Source: an uncultured Porphyromonas sp.
Lineage (GTDB): Bacteria; Bacteroidota; Bacteroidia; Bacteroidales; Porphyromonadaceae
Direction of reading: 5' to 3'
DNA length: 10,226 nt
NCBI GenBank assembly: GCA_945867245.1
Contig: CAMBHQ010000018.1
Span: 1 to 10,226, forward strand
Shown: in pieces, positions 1-6,014 of the stretch
Numbering within the stretch: the stretch's first letter is position 1
Layout of the letters: every line of letters begins with the position of its first letter
The notes under the pieces: generated by a model
The model's input: only the letters and a program-made list of their open reading frames with translations
What the model was told of the DNA's origin: nothing
The model's database searches: none
Position numbers and translations under genes: made by a program

Positions 1-472
1 AGTTGGGACCATGGAAGCCATACTTCATCGAGATATGACCAGCAGCGATGTCGCTAATCATCTTGGGGATAAAGAATGGATTGAAGCGAGGTCCTCGCTC
101 CTTATCATAGCCCATTACCTCTTCTTCGAAGGTGCTTAGCCCTCCGATACCGCTAGCCACGATAACACCAATCTTGGTCTTATCCTCGGCCTCTAGGTCT
201 AGCTTAGAGTCTCGGATTGATTCGTCCGCAGCGACCATGGCGAACTGAGCGAAGCGGTCCAGCTTGCGAGCCTCCTTGCGGTCCATATAGTCCCCCACGT
301 TGAAGCCCTTGACCTCACACGCAAAGAACGTCTTGTGCTTAGAGGCATCAAAGAGTGTGATAGGGCCACACCCGCTCTTGCCCGCCTTGAGTGCTTCCCA
401 GGTCTCGTCCTTGGTATTCCCCAGTGGGGTGATAGCACCTAGACCTGTGATGACTACTCTTTTGAGTTCCAT
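1..472 (-). CDS. fabF: 3-oxoacyl-[acyl-carrier-protein] synthase II (partial, N-terminal 157 residues)
   Basis: This is the elongating beta-ketoacyl-ACP synthase of type II fatty acid synthesis. It condenses malonyl-ACP with acyl-ACP in the cytoplasm. The minus-strand frame opens at an ATG at 472-470 (MELKRVVITGLGAITPLG, the hallmark KAS II N-terminus) and stays open to the left edge. Also visible are the DRKEARKLDRFAQFA stretch at about residues 83-97, GVIVASGIGGL at about 119-129 and NPFFIPKMISDIAAGHIS further on, all typical of FabF. The frame breaks off at KYGFHGPN, so the catalytic Cys (Cys163 in E. coli) should lie only about seven residues outside the window, and the two catalytic His are also missing. 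The gene starts 22 nt after the acpP stop with no promoter-like box between, so it is almost certainly co-transcribed with acpP. The truncation is due to the window edge only; no frameshift is seen. Confidence 0.96.
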   Translation of the reverse strand, partial: MELKRVVITGLGAITPLGNTKDETWEALKAGKSGCGPITLFDASKHKTFFACEVKGFNVGDYMDRKEARKLDRFAQFAMVAADESIRDSKLDLEAEDKTKIGVIVASGIGGLSTFEEEVMGYDKERGPRFNPFFIPKMISDIAAGHISMKYGFHGPN

Positions 473-494
473 AGTCTGTAGCGTAGACGTAGAT

Positions 495-731
495 TTAGGC
501 TAGCTTGCTCTCGATGTAGTCGATAGCGTCGCCTACAGTCTTGATGTTCTGAGCGTCCTGATCAGGAATCTGAGTGTCGAACGCCTTTTCGAACTCCATG
601 ATGAGCTCTACAGTGTCGAGAGAGTCTGCACCGAGGTCAGCCGTGAAGCTAGCCTCACGAGTTACTTCCTCGGGGTTGCAGTTGAGCTTATCAACGATGA
701 TTTCGGTTACCTTTTCTTGAATCTGTGACAT
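495..731 (-). CDS. acpP: Acyl carrier protein
   Basis: A complete 78-residue acidic protein of normal ACP length. The DSLDTVEL motif is centred on Ser37, the expected attachment site for 4'-phosphopantetheine, and is preceded by ADLGA. The protein has the four-helix ACP layout (helix I about residues 3-16, helix II starting at Ser37) and ends ...[11 protein letters not shown]. It carries growing acyl chains for fatty acid, phospholipid and lipid A synthesis and is the direct partner of FabF, encoded next door. The ATG at 731-729 gives the standard [12 protein letters not shown] start. There is no good Shine-Dalgarno before it (an A-rich leader instead), as is common in Bacteroidota. A consensus -7 box lies about 114 nt upstream, giving a leader of roughly 110 nt. 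Confidence 0.98.
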   Translation of the reverse strand: MSQIQEKVTEIIVDKLNCNPEEVTREASFTADLGADSLDTVELIMEFEKAFDTQIPDQDAQNIKTVGDAIDYIESKLA

Positions 732-774
732 AATCTTTCTGTTTTGTATTACACGTTATTACTAATGTTCTCAC

Positions 775-782
775 TATCTTTG
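775..782 (+). promoter_or_regulatory. Candidate -7 promoter box for purN
   Basis: The plus strand reads TATCTTTG, a perfect match to the Bacteroidota -7 consensus TAnnTTTG, with a predicted start of transcription near 787-790 and a leader of about 75 nt before the purN ATG. No convincing -33 TTTG is found at the usual spacing (the nearest TTTG, 743-746, is too far). If both this box and the acpP box at 845-852 are used, the two transcripts overlap head-on for about 50 nt. Confidence 0.5.
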
Positions 783-816
783 CTCAGTAGCTGCAGGAGT
801 ACCTCTCGGAGGACGA

Positions 817-843
817 CTGCACAACTTAGCGCTATTTGTGCAG
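817..843. promoter_or_regulatory. Dyad CTGCACAA-N11-TTGTGCAG in the acpP/purN control region
   Basis: An exact 8-bp inverted repeat (817-824 and 836-843). The 11-nt spacer itself contains the palindrome TAGCGCTA (827-834). It covers the predicted acpP transcription start and sits in the predicted purN leader, 19 nt before the ATG. It could be a protein-binding operator or an RNA hairpin in either leader. No known regulator site is recognised. Confidence 0.4.
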
Positions 844-844
844 G

Positions 845-852
845 CAAAGGTA
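845..852 (-). promoter_or_regulatory. Candidate -7 promoter box for acpP-fabF
   Basis: On the minus strand the bases read TACCTTTG, a perfect match to the Bacteroidota primary sigma factor -7 consensus TAnnTTTG. Transcription would begin near 838-841 and run left into acpP. The upstream -33 half is weak: a TTG lies 23 nt away, inside the start of purN. The box is therefore placed almost on top of the purN start codon (863). Confidence 0.5.
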
Positions 853-862
853 GTAAAAGAAA

Positions 863-1441
863 ATGAATAATATAGCAATCCTAGCTTCGGGTAGTGGGAC
901 GAACGCCGAAGCCATCGTAGATTATTTCAGCTCAAACAACTCTATACGAGTCGTTTGCATCATAAGCAACAAGGCCAATGCCGGAGTACTAGACAGAGCC
1001 CAGCGCCTAGGCATCCCCGCCTACGTCTTCTCGAACATCGAGATGCGCGAGGGGATACGCCCCCTAACTCTACTGAGCGAACTGGGGGTTAATCTGGTGG
1101 TACTCGCTGGATACCTTAATCTTATTAGTGAACCTTGGTTAGAGGCCTATCCCGATAGGATTATCAACATACACCCTGCCCTACTGCCCCGCTATGGGGG
1201 CAAGGGAATGTACGGGCAACACGTACACGAGGCGGTGATAGCAGCACGCGAAGCGCAGTCCGGTATCACCATCCACCTAATTAACGAGCGCTATGACGAG
1301 GGGCGCTTCTTGCTACAGGCTACCTGCCCTGTCTTCCCCAGCGACACGCCCGAGAGCCTAGCTCAGCGCATCCATACACTAGAGCATCGCTTCTACCCCA
1401 GTACTATCGAGCAGTTCATCCTGCACGAACTGAAGCGCTAA
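863..1441 (+). CDS. purN: Phosphoribosylglycinamide formyltransferase (GART)
   Basis: Transfers a formyl group from 10-formyl-tetrahydrofolate to glycinamide ribonucleotide, the third step of de novo purine synthesis, in the cytoplasm. The 192-residue length is normal for the family. Visible motifs are the phosphate-binding loop SGSGTN (residues 9-14), the folate/catalytic segment NIHPALLP with Asn102 and His104, and Asp145 in the ERYDEG segment. These match the Asn106/His108/Asp144 triad of the E. coli enzyme. The start is the ATG at 863, giving the expected MNNIAILASGSGTN N-terminus. The gene is divergent from acpP, and a strong nested hairpin begins 4 nt after its stop, so it may be transcribed alone. 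Confidence 0.97.
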   Translation: MNNIAILASGSGTNAEAIVDYFSSNNSIRVVCIISNKANAGVLDRAQRLGIPAYVFSNIEMREGIRPLTLLSELGVNLVVLAGYLNLISEPWLEAYPDRIINIHPALLPRYGGKGMYGQHVHEAVIAAREAQSGITIHLINERYDEGRFLLQATCPVFPSDTPESLAQRIHTLEHRFYPSTIEQFILHELKR

Positions 1442-1445
1442 GCAC

Positions 1446-1518
1446 CTATGCCTATCCTGCGACCTGAATAGTCCTGCAACTAGCTGGACTATACTAAACA
1501 TTCGCAGGATAGGCATAG
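1446..1518 (+). terminator. Nested hairpin downstream of purN (candidate terminator or structured RNA)
   Basis: A perfect 17-bp inverted repeat (1446-1462 with 1502-1518) encloses a second perfect 7-bp inverted repeat (ATAGTCC at 1468-1474 with GGACTAT at 1486-1492, 11-nt loop). It begins 4 nt after the purN stop and would fold into one long interrupted stem. It is not followed by a clear run of T, only by an AT-alternating stretch, so it is not a textbook intrinsic terminator. It could instead be an attenuator for the downstream copper ATPase, or a small palindromic mobile element. No flanking direct repeat is visible. Confidence 0.5.
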
Positions 1519-1521
1519 TTA

Positions 1522-1535
1522 TATATACGTATATA
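1522..1535. promoter_or_regulatory. 14-bp perfect palindrome upstream of the copper ATPase
   Basis: TATATACGTATATA is an exact palindrome 33 nt before the copA ATG, directly after the nested hairpin. Its location suits an operator for a metal-responsive repressor or a core promoter region. AT-alternating palindromes also arise easily by chance, and no TAnnTTTG box is found in this gap. Confidence 0.25.
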
Positions 1536-1568
1536 GTAAGCAGAGCGACTTCGCCCCGATAGATAATC

Positions 1569-3758
1569 ATGACGAAAGAAGAATATCCCCTCCTCGGCCT
1601 ACACTGCGCAGGCTGTGCTGCACGTGCCGAGCAAGTGCTGCGCGAGCTAGAGGGCGTCCACGAGGCCAGCGTAAACCTCGCCACTGCCTCGGCACAGGTC
1701 CACTACGACGAAAAGCTAACGAGCGAGCAAACCCTCGCCCAAGCCATTGCCCGTGCGGGCTATCAGCTAGTCGTCGAGCAACGCTACCAAGACGACGAAG
1801 CCCTAGATACTCTTCGGGAGCAAGAACTGAAAACGCTCCGCAACAATGCTATACTAACACTTGCCGTAGGCTTCCTCCTGATGGCGCTGATGTGGGTGGA
1901 GCATTCGTGGCGCATCGCTCATATCGAGTTCGTCCTCACGACCCTCACCCTAGTTATCTCAGGTCGAGGTTTTTACAGCCGAGCTTGGCGACAGTTATTC
2001 GATGGTGGCATGGGTATGGATACGCTCGTTAGCCTAAGCACGCTCGTCGCCTATGGATATAGCGTAGCCCTGCTTTTCACATCCCAAGACGAGATCCCTC
2101 ATCTGTACTTCGAGGCAGCTGTGATGATTATTGCCTTCGTCCTCCTCGGCAAGTACCTAGAGGGACGTGCCAAGGGCAACACGACCGAAGCTATCAGGCG
2201 CCTAGCGGGGCTACAACCCAAACAAGTACTGCGCCGCAACCTAGCAGGCAAGGCCGAAGAAATATCTGTATATGACCTCATCCTCGGCGACTGCATCGTA
2301 GTGCGTGCTGGCGAACGTATCGCCGTAGATGGTCTAGTAGCCGAGGGCGAGAGCTATGTCGATGAGAGCATGCTCACGGGCGAAGCTATCCCGCAATTAC
2401 GCTCTATGGGGAGTGAGGTCTTCGCTGGCAGTATCAATCAGAACGGCAGCTTAGTAGTACGCACCACAGCCCTACATCGAGATACGCTCCTAGGACGCAT
2501 TATAGAGCGTGTACGCATGGCACAGGGCAGCAAAGCGCCCATACAGCGTATCGTAGACCGTGTAGCTGCACTCTTCGTACCTATTATACTCGCTCTCTCG
2601 CTTTTGACCTTCGGGATTTGGACCCTCTTCGGAGGTCAAGGGGCTCTAGAGCAGGGACTCGTCTCGGCCATCACAGTACTTATCATCGCCTGCCCCTGTG
2701 CCCTAGGGCTGGCCACCCCCACGGCTATTATGGTCGGTATCGGACGTGCCGCAGAGGAGGGCATCCTCATCAAAGATGCCGAGAGCTTAGAGATTGCCCG
2801 TAGCATCGATACTGTTGTCTTCGACAAGACGGGGACGCTCTCGGAGGGTAAGCCTAGACTCCTAGACCTATATATAGTAGATAAGTCCTGTAGCCATGAG
2901 GAGCTTGCCCGACGACTCGGCAATATAGAGCGCCGTAGTGAGCATCCCATCGCCAGAGCTATTCTAGAAGGTCTGGGCGAAGTAGAACCAATAATGCTCA
3001 GCCAATGGGAGAATATCCCTGGCCGTGGCCTGCGTGCCGAGCTACTAGGTAGCCGACACCTCGTCGGCAATGCTGCGCTACTAGCCGAGGAAGGCATATC
3101 ACTCAGTGCTGAGGTACTAAGCCTCAGCCAAGGCTATCAAGAGAAGCTCTCAGCCAGCCCGCTCTACTTTGCTTGGGATGGTCAGCTACGTGCTATCTTG
3201 GCTATCGCCGACCAGGAGAAAGCCGGCATACGCGAGCTCGTCCGGACCCTAAAAGACCGAGGCATAGAGCTACACCTACTCTCGGGTGATAGTCAGAGTA
3301 TCGTCAGTCAGTGGGGCGAGCGCCTAGGGATAGAGTATGCCCTCGGGAATGTACGCCCCAACGACAAAGCCGACTACATACAGCGCCTAGTGCAGTCGGG
3401 ACGACGCGTCGCTATGCTTGGCGATGGCATCAACGACAGCTCGGCCTTAGCCGAGGCCACACTCAGCGTGGCCATGGGGACAGGCAGCGACATTGCTATC
3501 GAGAGTGCCCAGGCGACTATCACCTCGGGCGATGTACGACTACTCCCACGTCTATTGGAGCTATCACGCCTAACGATACGGACTATTCATCAGAACCTAT
3601 TCTGGGCCTTCGTCTACAATCTACTGGCTATTCCTCTAGCTGCAGGGGCCTTCGCCCCATGCACAGGCTGGACGCTCACCCCGATGCTCGCTAGCCTCAT
3701 GATGGCCCTAAGTAGTATATCGGTAGTCCTCAATAGTCTCCGCTTCAAGCGACAGTAG
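1569..3758 (+). CDS. copA: Cu(I)-translocating P1B-type ATPase
   Basis: An inner-membrane pump that uses ATP to export Cu(I) from the cytoplasm. The 729 residues are complete. One N-terminal HMA metal-binding domain (residues about 5-70) carries the CAGC motif (Cys13, Cys16). Membrane helices follow at about 93-130 and 150-195, then the actuator domain with TGE (270-272), the transmembrane metal site CPC (375-377), the phosphorylation motif DKTGT (Asp419), the nucleotide-domain His-Pro (459-460), and the hinge GDGIND (618-623). The last helices contain the Cu(I) signature residues Tyr683-Asn684 and MxxSS (Met712, Ser715, Ser716), which favour Cu(I) over Zn/Cd. The ATG at 1569 gives a proper HMA start; no Shine-Dalgarno is seen. 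No copper regulator or chaperone gene adjoins it, and its promoter is not evident. Confidence 0.96.
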   Translation: MTKEEYPLLGLHCAGCAARAEQVLRELEGVHEASVNLATASAQVHYDEKLTSEQTLAQAIARAGYQLVVEQRYQDDEALDTLREQELKTLRNNAILTLAVGFLLMALMWVEHSWRIAHIEFVLTTLTLVISGRGFYSRAWRQLFDGGMGMDTLVSLSTLVAYGYSVALLFTSQDEIPHLYFEAAVMIIAFVLLGKYLEGRAKGNTTEAIRRLAGLQPKQVLRRNLAGKAEEISVYDLILGDCIVVRAGERIAVDGLVAEGESYVDESMLTGEAIPQLRSMGSEVFAGSINQNGSLVVRTTALHRDTLLGRIIERVRMAQGSKAPIQRIVDRVAALFVPIILALSLLTFGIWTLFGGQGALEQGLVSAITVLIIACPCALGLATPTAIMVGIGRAAEEGILIKDAESLEIARSIDTVVFDKTGTLSEGKPRLLDLYIVDKSCSHEELARRLGNIERRSEHPIARAILEGLGEVEPIMLSQWENIPGRGLRAELLGSRHLVGNAALLAEEGISLSAEVLSLSQGYQEKLSASPLYFAWDGQLRAILAIADQEKAGIRELVRTLKDRGIELHLLSGDSQSIVSQWGERLGIEYALGNVRPNDKADYIQRLVQSGRRVAMLGDGINDSSALAEATLSVAMGTGSDIAIESAQATITSGDVRLLPRLLELSRLTIRTIHQNLFWAFVYNLLAIPLAAGAFAPCTGWTLTPMLASLMMALSSISVVLNSLRFKRQ

Positions 3759-3779
3759 AGCCAAGATAAGCTCAGGGTA

Positions 3780-3789
3780 TTAGGCACAC
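3780..3789 (+). repeat. Left 10-bp target-site duplication
   Basis: TTAGGCACAC directly abuts the left inverted repeat of the element at 3790-3933. An identical copy abuts the right end (3934-3943). This is the footprint expected when a transposase inserts DNA and the staggered cut is filled in. Confidence 0.8.
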
Positions 3790-3933
3790 CAGGGCAACCG
3801 CATCAAAATATAACTAGCTGATTATCAATAATACCTACTTCTACCAAAGGAGGATAAAATAAGTAGACTACAGAAAACGTATCTGGAAATCAACGCTTTA
3901 AGAATGGCTGATAAATTTGATGCGGCTGCCCTG
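3790..3933. mobile_element. 144-bp MITE or relic of an insertion sequence
   Basis: The ends are 18-bp inverted repeats: CAGGGCAACCGCATCAAA (3790-3807) and the complement of TTTGATGCGGCTGCCCTG (3916-3933), matching at 17 of 18 positions. A perfect 10-bp direct repeat flanks both ends. The interior (about 108 bp) is AT-rich, unlike the genes around it, and encodes no protein, so the element could only have moved with a transposase supplied in trans. A repeat length of about 10 bp and ends starting with CA fit some IS4-like groups, but the parent family is not established. It lies between copA and the lpt-ribAB-cca operon. Removing it plus one repeat copy leaves a short normal gap of about 74 nt. 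Its right end contains a TAnnTTTG match pointing at the permease gene. Confidence 0.8.
3912..3919 (+). promoter_or_regulatory. Outward-facing -7-like box at the right end of the MITE
   Basis: TAAATTTG matches the Bacteroidota -7 consensus TAnnTTTG exactly and points out of the element toward the permease gene. Its last four bases are the innermost bases of the right inverted repeat. No -33 TTTG stands at the right spacing, so activity is uncertain. Confidence 0.3.
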
Positions 3934-3943
3934 TTAGGCACAC
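3934..3943 (+). repeat. Right 10-bp target-site duplication
   Basis: An exact second copy of TTAGGCACAC, directly against the right inverted repeat. It also overlaps the expected -33 region of the permease promoter: TTAG at 3934-3937 is 21 nt before the -7 box at 3959. Confidence 0.8.
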
Positions 3944-3958
3944 CGGAGCGAAAAGCAG

Positions 3959-3966
3959 TATCTTTG
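3959..3966 (+). promoter_or_regulatory. Candidate -7 promoter box of the lpt-ribAB-cca-znuA operon
   Basis: TATCTTTG matches TAnnTTTG perfectly. Transcription would begin at about 3970-3974. This makes the GTG at 3966, which is part of the box itself, an unlikely start codon and supports the GTG at 3987. A weak -33-like TTAG lies 21 nt upstream at the MITE junction. Confidence 0.55.
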
Positions 3967-3986
3967 TGCCATTATATACTAGAGTC

Positions 3987-5981
3987 GTGCTAAAGATATT
4001 AGATAGATATATCCTTCGGGGCTTCGTACCCCTCTTGGTGATGACCTTTGCTATTAGCTGGTTCATCGTGCTGATGCAGTTCCTGTGGAAGTACGTAGAC
4101 GAGCTGGTGGGCAAGGGTTTGAGCCTCTGGATCGTGGGCAAGATTGTGTTCTATGCTGCCATGTCCCTCGTGCCTCTGGCGCTACCGCTGGGCATCCTCC
4201 TGGCCTCGCTGATGTTCTTCGGTCAAATAGGAGAGCGGCTAGAGCTCCTAGCGATGAAAGCCTCGGGCGTCCCTCTGTACCGCATTATGGCCCCGCTCTT
4301 CGCTACGGTTACCCTGCTCTCGGTAGGGCTATTCTACTTCGAGAACACCTATATGATTACCTCGCAGGTACGTATGTGGACGCTCCTCTACTCGGCACGC
4401 TTCGCCAAGCCCGAGCTGGAGATACCCGAGCGCACCTTCTACAACGGCATCCCCGGCTATAGCATCTACGTAGGACAGCGCGACCAACAGCACACTGGTC
4501 GGATGCATGATATTATGATCTACGACCACCAGCAGGGCAACGAGAAGACACGCATCATACGCGCTGACTCTGGGCGTATCACGATGGATGACAGCCAGCA
4601 GTTCCTCACCTGGCGACTCTACGAAGGGCAGAGCTTCGAAAACATGGGCCGACCCACTACCCCCTCTGACCCCAAACCTTCGGCATATGCCAAAGAGCGC
4701 TTCGACTACAAGGAGATTGTCATCGCGTTTGATGCCAACTTCAAAGTGCAGGACGAGAGCGATATGCGTGGGCGCTTCATCGGCAAGAACCTCAGTCAGC
4801 TCAATCACGCCATCGACACCACTACCCGTGCTATAGATAGCCTGCGCACTATGGCAGCGAGCCAGATTGTAGAGCTCGCCGATAGGCAGAGCTATAGCTA
4901 CAGCCTCCCCTCCCGCTTCGACACGACCAGCACCGCTCAGCAGCAACGCGAGCTCATGCTCGGTAGCGATACCATCAGCACAGGGCTAACGCTCGATAGT
5001 CTGATGCGCCATGCCTCTGTACACGACAGCCTAAACATCATGCGCACTGCACTCTCTCAGCTGAGCATGATTCGCACAGAGAGCCAGTCGAGGCTCGATA
5101 TAGACCGTGGGGCTTACTTCGAGTACCGCACCAATAGGCAAGAGTGGCACAAAAAGTTCACCTTCCCCGTAGCCTGCCTCGTCTTCTTCTTTATCGGAGC
5201 TCCGCTCGGTGCTATCATCCGCAAGGGCGGACTCGGTGTCCCCGTACTAACCTCTGTAGCCTTCTTCATTACCTATTATATCATAGATACCTTCGGGCAG
5301 AATATGATTCGCTCCGAGAAGATAGGCGTAGTACCAGGTATGTGGCTCTCGACCCTCGTACTCCTCCCCATAGGTATTGTGCTTACTTGGCAGGCGACCC
5401 GCGACTCGGCTTCGCTCAATACCGAGGCCTACGGCGTCTTCTTCCGTCGCCTTTTCGGCACGGCACGTGTCCGCAAGCTCGAGTATCAGGAGCTAGCCCT
5501 CGAGGAGGTAAACTACGCTAAGGCCCAGAGCGAGCTAGACAAGCTACTCGCTTATATCGATGAGCTACTGGCGAGCCCTTGGCTCTCGAAGCGTTTCCTC
5601 TGGCAACGCCTTCTACTAGAGCGCTGGGTCTACAGCCCTACAGAGCCTATCATGGGACATGCTTATCAGGCTAGCGAGGACCTTATCAGTGAGCTACACT
5701 ACACTCGCCAGCGCATGGAGTTTGCCAAGCTGCAAGACCTACCCATCCTAAGCCAACGTATTATCCCACGCATCCTCCCCGACCAAGCGAGCTACCGCTG
5801 GGGGCTTAGGTTGCTCAATATCGTCCTACCGCTGTCGCTGCCACTCATCTGGCTACTCGACATCCGCAGACGTGCTAGTCTGCGCGACCTCAAGACTAGC
5901 CATCGACTACTCCTAGAGCTACGGGACGAAATCAACAAACACCACGGAGGACAAACATCCGACCTTACTTATAACGACTAA
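3987..5981 (+). CDS. LptF/LptG (YjgP/YjgQ) family permease, long form
   Basis: LptF/LptG proteins form the inner-membrane channel of the LptB2FG transporter, which extracts lipopolysaccharide for delivery to the outer membrane. From the GTG at 3987 the protein has 664 residues and begins MLKILDRYILRGF, the typical family start; the alternative GTG at 3966 would lie in the promoter box. Membrane helices are at about 13-34, 48-78 and 102-120, followed by the ERLELLAMKASGV-type coupling region (83-95, between helices 2 and 3). A large periplasmic region (about 121-388) comes next, then helices at about 391-411, 417-436 and 450-469. Two features exceed the classic protein of about 360 residues: a helical, Ser/Thr-rich insert (about 265-385) and a charged C-terminal extension (470-664) with a possible seventh helix at 607-625. 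Whether it is LptF or LptG cannot be decided here, and no partner gene is adjacent. ribAB follows after 33 nt. Confidence 0.9.
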   Translation: MLKILDRYILRGFVPLLVMTFAISWFIVLMQFLWKYVDELVGKGLSLWIVGKIVFYAAMSLVPLALPLGILLASLMFFGQIGERLELLAMKASGVPLYRIMAPLFATVTLLSVGLFYFENTYMITSQVRMWTLLYSARFAKPELEIPERTFYNGIPGYSIYVGQRDQQHTGRMHDIMIYDHQQGNEKTRIIRADSGRITMDDSQQFLTWRLYEGQSFENMGRPTTPSDPKPSAYAKERFDYKEIVIAFDANFKVQDESDMRGRFIGKNLSQLNHAIDTTTRAIDSLRTMAASQIVELADRQSYSYSLPSRFDTTSTAQQQRELMLGSDTISTGLTLDSLMRHASVHDSLNIMRTALSQLSMIRTESQSRLDIDRGAYFEYRTNRQEWHKKFTFPVACLVFFFIGAPLGAIIRKGGLGVPVLTSVAFFITYYIIDTFGQNMIRSEKIGVVPGMWLSTLVLLPIGIVLTWQATRDSASLNTEAYGVFFRRLFGTARVRKLEYQELALEEVNYAKAQSELDKLLAYIDELLASPWLSKRFLWQRLLLERWVYSPTEPIMGHAYQASEDLISELHYTRQRMEFAKLQDLPILSQRIIPRILPDQASYRWGLRLLNIVLPLSLPLIWLLDIRRRASLRDLKTSHRLLLELRDEINKHHGGQTSDLTYND

Positions 5982-6014
5982 AACAATAGCTACCCCTAGT
6001 AGCCTCAATATATT

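Noticed and set aside
1446..1518. The nested hairpin read as a MITE
   Set aside because: The ends are perfect inverted repeats, but no target duplication flanks them (AGCAC left, TTATA right), so mobility is not supported from this copy alone.
1536..1568. A possible -7 box for copA (CGACTTCG region)
   Set aside because: Only a partial match to TAnnTTTG; too weak to call as a promoter.
2636..3097. Minus-strand open frame within copA
   Set aside because: Ser/Arg/Pro-rich shadow of the ATPase coding frame, with no independent start signals.
3846..3853. AAAGGAGG, a perfect Shine-Dalgarno-like string inside the MITE
   Set aside because: No suitable start codon with an open frame follows, and the genes here do not use such sites; probably chance or an IS remnant.
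3890..4141. Minus-strand open frame covering the right end of the MITE and the permease start
   Set aside because: It overlaps a clear coding gene and the element end, shows no family motif, and is best explained as a shadow frame.
4329..4946. Long minus-strand open frame (205 codons) inside the permease gene
   Set aside because: Antisense to a well-supported permease, with a composition typical of a shadow in a GC-rich gene and no recognisable motif.
5982..6014. FMN riboswitch upstream of ribAB
   Set aside because: The 33-nt gap is too short for the RFN element and none of its conserved segments are seen.
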